A stretch of 64,000 nt of DNA. Origin: Nemopilema nomurai (taxonomy: Eukaryota; Cnidaria; Scyphozoa; Rhizostomeae; Rhizostomatidae). Below the pieces are notes generated by a model, which saw only the letters and a list, made by a program, of their open reading frames with translations, had not been told where the DNA came from and did no database searches. Below are positions 11,065 to 22,039 of this stretch, piece after piece. The stretch is taken from contig ML133408.1 of the NCBI GenBank assembly GCA_003864495.1, positions 174,185-238,184 on the forward strand, read 5' to 3'. The position numbers were made by a program, and so were the translations under genes. Numbering within the stretch: the stretch's first letter is position 1; the number at the start of each line of letters is the position of its first letter.

Positions 11065-14000
11065 CTGGAGAAGATAATTCGTACAACACTCTCCTTTGCA
11101 TCTTTAATGAGGCTGGTACTTGGTATTCAATCCATATTATTTTAACGCACGGCTGACGTGAACGCTCTCCTGTCGACCATGAATCAAACACGATTCTACT
11201 TTATACCTGTTTATTCCTGCTCTGCCAGGAATTGAGGGCAATGGTCGGCTTCTAGCTTAAAATAGTTGGCTATCGTATAACTTGTGAAATATTAATGAAG
11301 GGTTAATGGCATGAAATCAGAATCGCCAAGATAGTTTTGCATGTTCGTAATATATAAAATTTTAATTGCCATTGCGAAAGTTGAGACCTGAGTGTTGTCA
11401 CGAATTCCTCTTTAGGGTTGAACAAGCGATATTGCTAGAAATAAATCAAACAGTTTTTCAACTGTGTGAATTGGTAGCGAAAGCAAAGTTTAACGAATGT
11501 CTTGTTAAATTTGAATATCAAAGCCAAAGCTTTTGTTCAGTCAATAGCAAAGTCAAGCTTTTGTTCAATCATAGCTTTTGTTCTTTTTTTGTTTTCATAG
11601 TATTAAAAAGAAACTTGCAATATATGGATGATAATCGCTATTTGTTAATAAAGGCCGGTGACAATGAGCCATAGAGAGGTGCGTGACACAAATCGTTAAG
11701 CGTTTCTGCTATATTATTTTATGAACTATCAAGTGGTCAATACCTTATTAAAGATTATATCAGGAAGACAAAGAAGAAAATTAGAGTGCTGCGGGAATGG
11801 AGGACTAATGGTAAATCTCCCCAGTTATGGAGACAATGAGCAACGAATTAGTTAGTTACAATGCCAGTCACATGATCTTAGCCGCCACTATCGGCGAAAA
11901 TTCCATTTTCAAACACACTGGAGGACGCTTCTAGAGAGAAGTTGTCGTGTCATACCACATGTCAAAGAAATCGTACGACAGGTGATAAGATGGAAGACAG
12001 TAGCCGAGCATGGAGATTGAAGGGATTTGTGAAAACGTAAAACAGGATGGCGAAAGTACGTGAATATCGGCCTAAAGTAGCCAGGCTCTTGAACTTCTAT
12101 CTTGCATGAAAGCAAGATAACACCTATGACTCAAACGTTTGATCATGTGTGATTTCTCAGTGCTACGTGGTAACATGGAATGATTTTCCGAACAGCCACT
12201 GTATTCAATCAGTTTGAAATTTCTTTCGAAACGCAAGACTAATCGGGGATTAGCCAAACACCAATGCACGTAAACAGCTTTAGGGAATTTAAGCTATCAA
12301 AACAGCGTCACCTTTCTACTCATAACAAACAAAAATGACTTGAAGACACTGTTGCGAAAGTGATGTGGTTTCGAATCAGGCTTAAATGCTGCCACAGAAC
12401 TAGGTTAAGCACTGGTTAAGTTAATCAGTACAATTCCTTTTGCTTCGAAGTGACGATGAAAGTGACAATCTAACCATCTTAGTGTACCGGATCGAAACTG
12501 CCCTTGTCAATAGAATAACTGTTATGATTAATTAATTGCATATTATCAAGTTCCAGATATCCTTTTCCAAGGAGGTATAAATATTTAAAAATCAAAAGCA
12601 TCAATCATAGGGCTGTTCGAAGGCAAGTACTTTTAAGTCCAACCAATGAAAAAAAGCCAGATGACGAATTTGCCAACGCATTGTATCTCTTGAAATCTTT
12701 TGAAGTCAAAATTGCTGACACGTCAATGTAAGTATCACTTCAAATCAACTATCAAAATTATACTATGACTTGCATTACATAAATATGTTGCATTACTTAT
12801 ATACATGTATGAGATGTAAAGGTGTAAATTGATATAAAGGGTCATAGAGATGTGAATGTAGCCTTGGTTGATATTACATATCATATTTATCTTTTCTCAT
12901 TATGAAGTCCTATACCAATGGGTAATACATATGTTATTTATACATGTTTATAGGCACTTATGTATTAATAATGGGAAAGAGACCGGCTATATTTCGATTA
13001 CGACATTTCGAAGTCTTAGGGGTATCCCCTGCTAAGTGGAACAGGCTCCAGGAGATTGATAATTTTATCGATATCTTCTCTTAATAGCTCCTTAAAGACG
13101 CAATAACCAACATACATCCCCCTTGTATGATTTTATGTAAAAAATATCACTCTACATGACCGCTCTGTGGCGCCTTTCGAATAGCTGATGACAAAATGAA
13201 GTGACCACGTCTTATTTTAGATTTGGCATAATTGAACTGATACTAGGAATTGGCCAATTTACCTACGTTAGTGCATAGGTACTAAATCAATATATGAAAA
13301 TATATGCAGTAACTCAAGAACAACAACAGCAGCAGCAACAACAACAACAGAAATCAACTGGTTGACATTATGTAAGGTAAATGCTGCGTCTTATCACTGT
13401 GAGTGAATTTGAAAAGCAATTGTCACAGAAAAGCTAAGAATCAGAAAGTAGTTGAATTTCCATTCTCTCAAGACACCGAAATTCCCGACACTATTTGGCC
13501 AAATCGAACCATAACTCTATCAATCCTATTAAGAATAAGAAGCAATCAAACTGCTCTCTTATTGCTTTTGGAGTTCAAATTCAACTCCGAGCAAACTAAT
13601 GAATCACTCTCTCCTTTACTGTGAAAGAAAAAGTTCAATGTATGGGAAAAAAGCTTAAAGCTGTTCAGTGTGCTGGGTGGATGAAATGATTCGAGAGCCT
13701 TCATCTAGTGAGCAGATGGTGCTTAGAGTGGGTGGCAAGGCACGAAGTCAGGTGGGCGACAAAGGAACCTTGAAGGGATCTTGAATGAATTTCAATTGTG
13801 CCTAAGGGCAGTCCAGTATCTAAAGACCCGAGGTACCGTCAGATACGAAGGGTAGTCGCCGCTTTACAGACAATAAGTGGCTATGCATGAATGTTAGACG
13901 AGAGTGAAGTATGCAGCCAGTGATAGTTGATAAAAACTGGTTCAAAAAGAGTAAAAGTTGTTGGTCGAAAGAATAGCTTTAGAAAAGGTTTTACGCAAGG

Positions 14001-15931
14001 ACGACATAAACTGAACCAGGTAGATACCTTGGAACGTGGTATTTGCTCGAGTTACCCACTTTTATCAACTGAAACCCTAAATCTGCGATGGGGATAACGC
14101 CATTCCTTTTTGCCCTAATACGTGGATTTTTGTAGAGAAGGCAAAAACCGGTTCCTCTTATCTGTAGTACAAATCTAGTTTGTTGTGAAAAAGAAGAGGG
14201 GGAGTGGCAGCCACGCCCAAGAGAGAGGCTAGTTAAAGGTAAAACAGTGACCACATCGCCATTTCTACATTCCATCTGCCCATCAAGGGAGTATCTTAGT
14301 TTCGCACCACCACGTATTTCCTACACGTCCAAGCAGCAAACAGAGAAGAACTCTGAAACTGTTTCTGTTATTAAGCCTGACTCTGCTGAAAAAGTCACGT
14401 TTATGTACGAATGTTGAGCCTTAAAGTTTTCATTTAGATATATATATAAATATATAAATATAATATATAAATCCTTACGAAGGTTGGTGTCCTTTAAACC
14501 AGTCTACGACCTTGCTATTAAAACGTTGTCTTCTAAGTTTCTACTAATAGACCAGGAGATGTTTAAACTAAATTGCCTTCTTGTGCCTTTAACATCATCT
14601 GGTGCAAGCAGCAGAGCTTTGCTAGTAAGAAGCATAACATAGAAATTGTGAAATAGTTCTTGCTAGAATTGAGAGTACCAAGTATTCCTCTGATCTAAAT
14701 TGTGCATGATGCCAACAAGATCGGCTGTACTGTCTTGTGAAGTCAACATGAAATACTCTTGAGCTGGTTCAAGCACCATTCATTTACCATATCACAAATT
14801 ACACAACACACTTCAAGTCGTATGCACCGTTTGCCGTAAATAATAATTCTTCAGCAAAAATATTTTCTACGCAAAAGTTTAAAAGCCACAAAGAATATTG
14901 TATAGATGATGAGATTTGAAACCGAGTCCAGAAAAAGTTAACCTTCCACCGGCTACAATTTTGACATTTTTACAATTTTCAAACTCTCCTCATCATCAAC
15001 TCAAGCATTCTTTTACAGTCTCTTTTATTTTTCATAATAAAAATTACTAATAATTTTTCCATAAATATGACATTAACAGGCAAAACTTCTCGGCAGCTCT
15101 AAGCCATGGAGCCGTCAATTTGTCTGGACTCTGTTTTGAAACAAACCGTTTTAGGCTCAATTATCGTTAAGGTCCAAGTGCATTGTTTAGAGAAAGCCGC
15201 CGGGGCTGTACTAGACTGTTTTGTCTATCCTGCGTTTCAACCTCTTTTAAAACTGTAAACGGGGTATGATCACATGTAAAGAACACGTGATCTTTTTTCC
15301 GTTAAATGTTGTTTTTAAAAAGGTTGTTTACAGGCGAGGCTCTATGCAAGTGCTTTTCTAACCTGTACATTAAGCCATATCATAGTTTGTTTTGGAAAAA
15401 GGATATCATATAGTGTAACGAGTGGCTTTCCTTTGCCCTTTACACTAGCGAGATTTAAGCGTGTTTTACAGGACCCGTAAGTAGAGGGAGTTGTACCTAA
15501 GAATTTATTTCATTAAAACAAGCAGATACCCTCTTCGTAGCCAAATACTCTATAAGAACGATAACAGTGACGCTGAAGTTGGAATGCGACCATTGATACC
15601 TAGTGCAGAAGAAAAACCATGCTTGTTATGATCTAGAGAAACTTTCATTGAAGAAATGGATGCAGCTTTGTAATCTTTGATAACAGAGGGATCAATTTGC
15701 ATTTATCTTTAACACAAACACCTCAGTTATCAACAAAGATCATTTACGGTAACAATTTCTGACAAAGACTTATAGATTCATCTAGCTGTTGTTTTGGCAA
15801 TTCATTTAAAGCATTCGATCTTTTGAATCTTTTCTAATAAACTTCCTTCTCTTAGAAAAGACAGGTCACCCGCGTCTTTAACGGTGTGTTGTATGACGAT
15901 AAAAACTTGTGTTTTAGAGCCTGTATCCCGG
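11065..15931. other. intergenic stretch, no gene recognised (copy A)
   Basis: No supported exon was found. The interval holds a CAA/CAG triplet tract at 13311-13350 and an AT dinucleotide-rich tract near 14437-14470 that is shorter in copy B. The longest open frames (11366-11674 plus, 13991-14275 minus) are altered by indels or truncated in copy B and show no known motif. Confidence 0.5.
13311..13350. repeat. CAA/CAG triplet tract, copy A
   Basis: Short run of CAA and CAG triplets in non-coding DNA. It is matched at 31052-31085 in copy B with the same composition. Confidence 0.8.
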
Positions 15932-16388
15932 TTAAACTATCAAGCAATCCGATTTGGTTCGAAGGGTGCTGAGATGTACGGTGTTTTCGAGGACTCCCGG
16001 GTGCATCATATTCTGAAACAAGAAAATTTTCACAACCACCCCTAGAGAAGTAAACTGTGCGCGTGTTGTCATCACCCACGAAGTTTCTTGAAAAATTTCC
16101 AAAGCACATGGCGCAATACATTTCACAGCAAAAATCAGTTTAGTATAGCTGATTGCTTGATCTTTTCCTGTATAAAACTGGCAAGCTACTGTCGACGAAG
16201 CAACATAATTTTTTAAAGCATAGGACGCTTGGAGGTTGGAACAACCCGACTATCGCTGGGCGTTCATAGAAGGGACGAAACGCTGATAAAATAAGACTCA
16301 CCGATTCAAACTTCTCGATGGCGTAGTTTTGTTCCCATTTCAGGGAATATCTAACCGTCTGGAAGCCACTCTTTCTTTTTGTTGACAT
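15932..16388 (-). CDS. candidate two-exon small protein (55 aa), copy A
   Basis: Exon 1 at 16302-16388 begins with ATG, encodes 29 basic residues starting MSTKRKSGF and ends at a GTGAGT donor in phase 0. Exon 2 at 15932-16012 follows an acceptor with a T-rich tract ending in TTTCAG, and reads 26 residues to TAA. The predicted 55-residue product has no recognised domain, signal peptide or membrane segment. By eye, neither exon differs between copy A and copy B, while the 289-bp intron has several substitutions, which hints at constraint. The exons are also more GC-rich than the flanks. Against it: the product is short, no family is recognised, and an overlapping minus-strand frame (15852-16121) runs through exon 2. 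Confidence 0.3.
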
Positions 16389-18801
16389 TGTGATGACTCT
16401 GAGTTGGCGTTGGACGCGTGTGTTGTCAGTGATATTAGATCTATTGGGCACTTCACGGACCGATGCGCTCTTTGACAAGATTATGCAACGTGTATTGTTG
16501 CAAAAGTATCGCCAATACGTATGTTTCGAATCTGTGAAGAATTTTTACTGCGATTCCTGCTATTTATGTACACAAAGCATCTGATTCAATGACATCCACC
16601 TCCATTAAGGCAATTAATAATGCATGTACGCAAGAGCAGATGATGTCCTCGATTGCACTCAGGACTCGGTTGTTCTCAATCCGACTAGGAACAGAAAGGA
16701 ATTCTCTATCTCATTTCGGCTCTTCCAAACAGGGCTCATTAGAATGCTAATATTCATCAAGTTGTAATTATGAGCGACTTGTCTCAAGCACTTACTTAGA
16801 GACGTACTTAATTGCAGAGAGAGAAAGCATTCGTGAAAATGAGCCTCGACTATTTCTTAATGGCATCTCCTTTCTACTCTAAAATTTTGACGAATCAAAA
16901 ATTAATCACAGATCTTCTAATCAATACTTTTTCTGTTATCCACACAAGTGACACTCCTACTTTTAGTATTATATCTTTAGGAATTCTGACATGGCAATGT
17001 AGTTTGTCTAACACTGTACATCGATATGAGACTTAGTGGTACAAATTTGAACGGAAAAGCAACAATACGGTTGAAATTATGTTAAGAACTTTGAGGCAAT
17101 TTCTTTATTAAATGGTAATGCACTATAATTTAGTCATAGCTCTATTTTAATATCACATAATTATTATATATAACTTCGAAAACATGGCATTAAAATTATC
17201 ACAGTATTATAAGTATTGTGAAGTTAAGAATAGTGTTAGTTATTATGAACTACAAAACTATCAGACGAACATGTTCTTTGAACATCTACACAAATGGTAA
17301 CTTCAAAAGTGGATCAAGTTATGAGGCAATGTTTCTACAAATATTGAATGAAAACTTGCATTGTATAGTGTGGCAATGTTTTCGGGAAAGCTAAAACTTA
17401 TATAAACTATTTTTCAGTCTGCATTTAACCCTCACTTTGAAGTAAAAGGAAAGCTATTACTTGTAGAAACCTTAAAGGTTGTAAATCTGAGTCCCAATTC
17501 CAAATAATTCATACGTTGCTTTTTACAACCTTTTTCTCAACGGCATTTGCAGTTTATTAAACATGAATTGTGAGGGGTCAATTTCAGCAGGCCTTTTAAA
17601 TGTTCCTTCCTACTTTCTCTTTATTGTCTCTTTTAATTGGCCCCTCTTCCCCACCAACCCCGACCCTCCCCACCCCCTACCAATACATTCCACTTTGCCT
17701 GTTTCCCTTGCTTTCTTTAGAAAGTCATGTTCAATCGTCCTTCCCCTTTTGATCCATCTCATTCACTCTTGCTAGACCCTGAAAAACCGCCAATTGTCTC
17801 GCCTTATCGTTCGAATCATCGGCAAAGAAATTCAGTAGTTTTGAAGTACACTGTTAAGTAAAGCCGATTATGATTATATTCAATGTTTCATTTGTATCAC
17901 TTTGTGCAATCCTTCTTGTGCTGTGTATTCTCAATAATGGAGTCGTACATTTTAAAGAGACTTAAGATCCAATGATTTCTCATCCTTTCAAGGCAAAACA
18001 GACGCTGGGGTCAAAGACTGCACTACTTAGGAAGTGACCTGAATCCAATCCCATTTTGACAAGAATTTACTCGATATTAATGAAAATTTGTCATACACCT
18101 AGTCAAAACAAGGTGAAAACCTGCCTCTTAGCTGCTTAATCTCTCAATAATGGAGTAAACATTTCATTGATAGACATTTCTGTACAACTTGGCTATTTCA
18201 CTGTGTCTTTTCGTTACGTTTAAAGAGAAGAGTCATCACCAGACAATAAACACATACCTGTGTTTGGTCGTATAAACACAAACCAATTTCATTAGGCCAT
18301 TGTGCTCAGACTGGATTCAGGGATCGTTGACATTTATTCAATAAATCACCACCAATTTTATTGAAATGTTGGAGCTGTTTAATTTTGAGAAAGGTACGTC
18401 CGTAGCCTCCATAGATTTGTAGATAGTGTTTTGATCATGAATGTGAAGTTATAAGCGACTAACATTTTTAACAGCTCAACAAAGGCGCTTGTTGAAAATC
18501 TAGAGATAAAATTTTCTCATCAAGCCATCATTTTGCAAGCCAGTCATTTTCAGCCAAATCCTGCAATCTAACCGATTAAACACATAAAGGTGGATATTAC
18601 GTAGATATTAATACAGTGCGAGTGAAAATTACTCTGCAACTATAGAAGTGACAAAAGTTCCAGTGGCATGCGACTGAGATCAACAAACAGACAGTAGGTT
18701 TTGTCACGTTTGAATTTTTAGAAAAAGCTCTTCAATCAAAAAGTGACAAACGAAATATCAAAGAACTGAGGATTAAAAAAGGGAAAAGGGCCAACGTTAT
18801 G
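16389..18801. other. intergenic stretch, no gene recognised (copy A)
   Basis: AT-rich sequence with several short open frames on both strands, none with splice support or motifs. A pyrimidine-rich segment near 17640-17700 gives rise to a Pro-rich spurious frame. The equivalent in copy B is 34091-36496. Confidence 0.5.
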
Positions 18802-18990
18802 TCAGTAATGCTTTCCAGTTTCAAGAGCTTCCTGACTAGATGACACAATTCGAAGGTAACCAAAAACAGCAACACAAGCAAAGAAAACAACATGCACAGT
18901 GGCTGTTTTCACGTTGCCACCGTATTGAAGGTGAATTCCAAACGCTAAGATGGGCTTAAACTTCGATACCGAGCAAAGATGGTACATTCC
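18802..18990 (-). CDS. candidate terminal exon, small membrane protein, copy A
   Basis: On the minus strand a pyrimidine-rich acceptor ending in TAGCAG precedes 62 open codons and TGA at 18802-18804 (phase 0 entry). The peptide begins GMYHLCSVSKFKPIL and carries one hydrophobic segment, roughly ATVHVVFFACVAVFGYL, followed by a polar tail, so a single-pass membrane protein is likely if it is real. The two differences from copy B that I found both change amino acids (Phe/Leu and Gln/His), which weakens the case. In copy A the upstream exons would lie beyond the gap. In copy B phase-compatible exons exist at 41998-42083 and 44200-44241. Confidence 0.38.
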   Translation of the reverse strand, partial: GMYHLCSVSKFKPILAFGIHLQYGGNVKTATVHVVFFACVAVFGYLRIVSSSQEALETGKHY

Positions 18991-20010
18991 CTGCTAGGGG
19001 ATTTGGCAAATGAGAACCGGATCATTGCACAGAGATCCCTTCTCTTATAGCTATCGTATTGTTTCAATATTGCACGGAGAGAAATCATAATCAAATATGA
19101 GTTGCATTTAATAAGCGAGTTGGACCCCTGCCTGTGGCGGCTACAGCTTCTCGTAAATTAGTTTTCTTACTTTTTCCTACATATTAGCTGTGGGCGTATG
19201 TGGCTCGAAGCATGAACAGCGGGAATTTCATCAAATGTCAATTTTTAGAAACATAATCAGACTCCTCGTCTGTTTGAACCTCTGCTGTTTTGGATGGAGA
19301 ATCGAATGAGGATTAAAGACTTCATTTCGTGTTATGGGTTTTGATGAATCGACAGCATGTCTGGCCAATAAAGCTACATTTGTGAATGTTTCAAGATAGC
19401 AACTCCTGTTTTTCACAAAATATGCTTCCTTTCCTTCTATTTTGAACTAACACTGAATTTTTAGATATGAGGGATAATGGGACGAAACTGAACTTAGGGG
19501 ACGAAAGTAAACGCAAAGCAACGAAAGATGTTCGCTTTGAAAGATGTCATCTGTTTCAATAGCCAAAAATTAATACAGAGAAATGTTAATGCGATTTGCT
19601 TTGCTGTTGATTCATGTGGACTACATGATGATCCAAAATTTGATGACCAAAGTATACCAGGGGACTTTTAACTGCATGGATTACAAAGCGAGTCAAGGAC
19701 AGAAGACTGAATACGAGTGGTAATTCTTGGAAGCAAGCTTGTCATGGAAACTGATGCCATGGGAACAGCACGGAGGCTAGTCAGGGGGTACTGATGCGAA
19801 AAGAATAGCACGGATAGTGAAGAGAGTATTCTAGATACTGGAAGCAAGGCTAGTCAGGGGAATTGATGCAAAAGGAATAGCACGGATAGTGAAGAGAGTA
19901 TTTTAGATCCAGGGGCTGCTCCCTTGGTCTATCTCGAGAGGGGGCAATTGCATGCCCAATGCATTTCAAATCATTCTCGTTTGTCATGTTTCCCCATAAT
20001 CAACCATCTA
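18991..20010. other. intergenic or intronic stretch, no gene recognised (copy A)
   Basis: Contains a minus-strand frame around 19231-19416 whose 3' part is shifted relative to copy B by an indel of about ten bases, and a 73-bp tandem repeat at 19775-19913. The sequence ends at the N run. Confidence 0.5.
19775..19913. repeat. 73-bp tandem repeat, about two units, copy A
   Basis: Units begin with GGCTAGTCAGGGG at 19775 and 19848 and share the segment ending in GAGAGTATT plus TAGAT. A degenerate partial unit precedes them. The same array is at 37480-37620 in copy B. Confidence 0.75.
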
Positions 20011-20637
20011 NNNNNNNNNNNNNNNNNNNNNNNNNNNNNNNNNNNNNNNNNNNNNNNNNNNNNNNNNNNNNNNNNNNNNNNNNNNNNNNNNNNNNNNNNN
20101 NNNNNNNNNNNNNNNNNNNNNNNNNNNNNNNNNNNNNNNNNNNNNNNNNNNNNNNNNNNNNNNNNNNNNNNNNNNNNNNNNNNNNNNNNNNNNNNNNNNN
20201 NNNNNNNNNNNNNNNNNNNNNNNNNNNNNNNNNNNNNNNNNNNNNNNNNNNNNNNNNNNNNNNNNNNNNNNNNNNNNNNNNNNNNNNNNNNNNNNNNNNN
20301 NNNNNNNNNNNNNNNNNNNNNNNNNNNNNNNNNNNNNNNNNNNNNNNNNNNNNNNNNNNNNNNNNNNNNNNNNNNNNNNNNNNNNNNNNNNNNNNNNNNN
20401 NNNNNNNNNNNNNNNNNNNNNNNNNNNNNNNNNNNNNNNNNNNNNNNNNNNNNNNNNNNNNNNNNNNNNNNNNNNNNNNNNNNNNNNNNNNNNNNNNNNN
20501 NNNNNNNNNNNNNNNNNNNNNNNNNNNNNNNNNNNNNNNNNNNNNNNNNNNNNNNNNNNNNNNNNNNNNNNNNNNNNNNNNNNNNNNNNNNNNNNNNNNN
20601 NNNNNNNNNNNNNNNNNNNNNNNNNNNNNNNNNNNNN
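20011..20637. other. assembly gap (627 N)
   Basis: Run of 627 unknown bases. The sequence before it (end of copy A) matches the sequence ending at 37715, and the sequence after it (start of copy B) matches the sequence from 2931. Open frames reported across it are meaningless. Confidence 1.
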
Positions 20638-22039
20638 TCCCTACAAGCCTAATCTGAAGAAAGCTTGGCTGAATATTAAAGAGGTGTCTCTGTGTATGAT
20701 GTTCCAATTTACCACTGCTTACAATCTTACGTAACTCAAGGATACACACTTGTTAGTCTGATATTGCTTGTATATCTTTTCCAGTAAATTATCATCTGCA
20801 TTGCTGCCAAGATTTTCAGAGATCAAAAAACTATTACGAAGTATTGAAGCAAAAGACAGCTCGTAAAAAACATTTCCTGTACTTAGTTTTTTGCAAAACA
20901 ACTGCTAAAAGACTCTGCTGTAATGAAGCTTAAGGGTGCACTACTGATCTTCTTTTTTAACAGAATGAAACCCAATTACTGTACAATTAACACCACACCC
21001 ATTCCATTTGAATTCAGAAAAACTGCTGTGCCGGCTAATAGCAAAACGTCCTCTTGCCTTTATAACATATAATCGTGGTTCAAAAGGCAGTGTGCATTGA
21101 CTTTGAAGAAATGAAGCAAACAAGTTGGTTTCACGAAATGTTTGCAGAAATTTTACATGTTAGAAGTCATCCCAAATTTACATCCAAATTCGCTAGATAG
21201 TCAGATCAGAGATTTCATTTTTCTTGCAAAATCACATACAGTGGATCTAGATACTCATATCTACTCTTTCAAGGCTGCTCAAGACTTCCCAGCAAAAGCT
21301 AATAAATAAGAGGTAGTTTACCACTAGTCTGTTACAAGATGGTAAAAATGTTCAACACATTTGACAGAAACTATTCCCCAAGCACTATCTGCTTTAGCCT
21401 AACTAGTCCAATCTCACGAGTCATCATTCACCTTAATTGGTTGAGAAACTACACTATTAAATTCTTCAAATGTTATAATTTTCGCAATTTTTAAGCAATG
21501 TAGTGAGCTTTCTAAACTTTCTCTTGCCAAAAGTGTTTACCAAACTGGGGTTATACATTTAACACGAAAACTAAAATGGTGACGTCACTCTCAAAGAAAG
21601 TAGCGGAGGGACAAACCAAGTCTTTGAATTTTAAGACTATACAACAGGTTAAACTTAATCTAACATACAAAATGCTTCAAACTGTTATATCCAAATAAAC
21701 CCACATCGCACTGAGCTGCACTTTTCTTGTACCAATGCTTCTTGATTTGCTTCCGACACCTAGAGACAGCTCTCCACGTAAAATGACACGCTGATGCATC
21801 AACTGCCATTTTCAAGCTGGATGACGTCGATTGGTAAATACCTGGTCATTGCCTGTGTTAGTTTCCATTGGAGGAACTTTGGCTGCACGTCTTACCGGCT
21901 TCGCAGTGTCCCAAAGTTCTGTTTATGCGCAGTGATACAACGCAACATAAATGTCAATCAAACCACACATGCAAAGAGTGGGATCTTGTTATTCATCAAC
22001 ACCAATTTACCCATTAGCGTTAGCGGTCTTTGTCCCAAA

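Larger units (their letters stand above)
2931..20010. repeat. 17.08-kb near-identical block, copy A
   Basis: This block aligns from end to end with 20638-37715 in the same orientation, with scattered substitutions and short indels. A sample near the left end shows roughly 2-3 percent difference, while other parts are identical over hundreds of bases. Copy A stops exactly at the N run and copy B starts exactly after it. The indels include about 26 extra bases in B near 24331-24358 and a longer AT tract in A near 14437-14470. Allelic contigs placed in tandem explain this best, but a true recent tandem duplication with its junction hidden in the gap is not excluded. Confidence 0.95.

Noticed and set aside
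19924..20749. Long open frames on both strands across the N run
   Set aside because: They are made of unknown residues from the 627-bp gap and carry no information.
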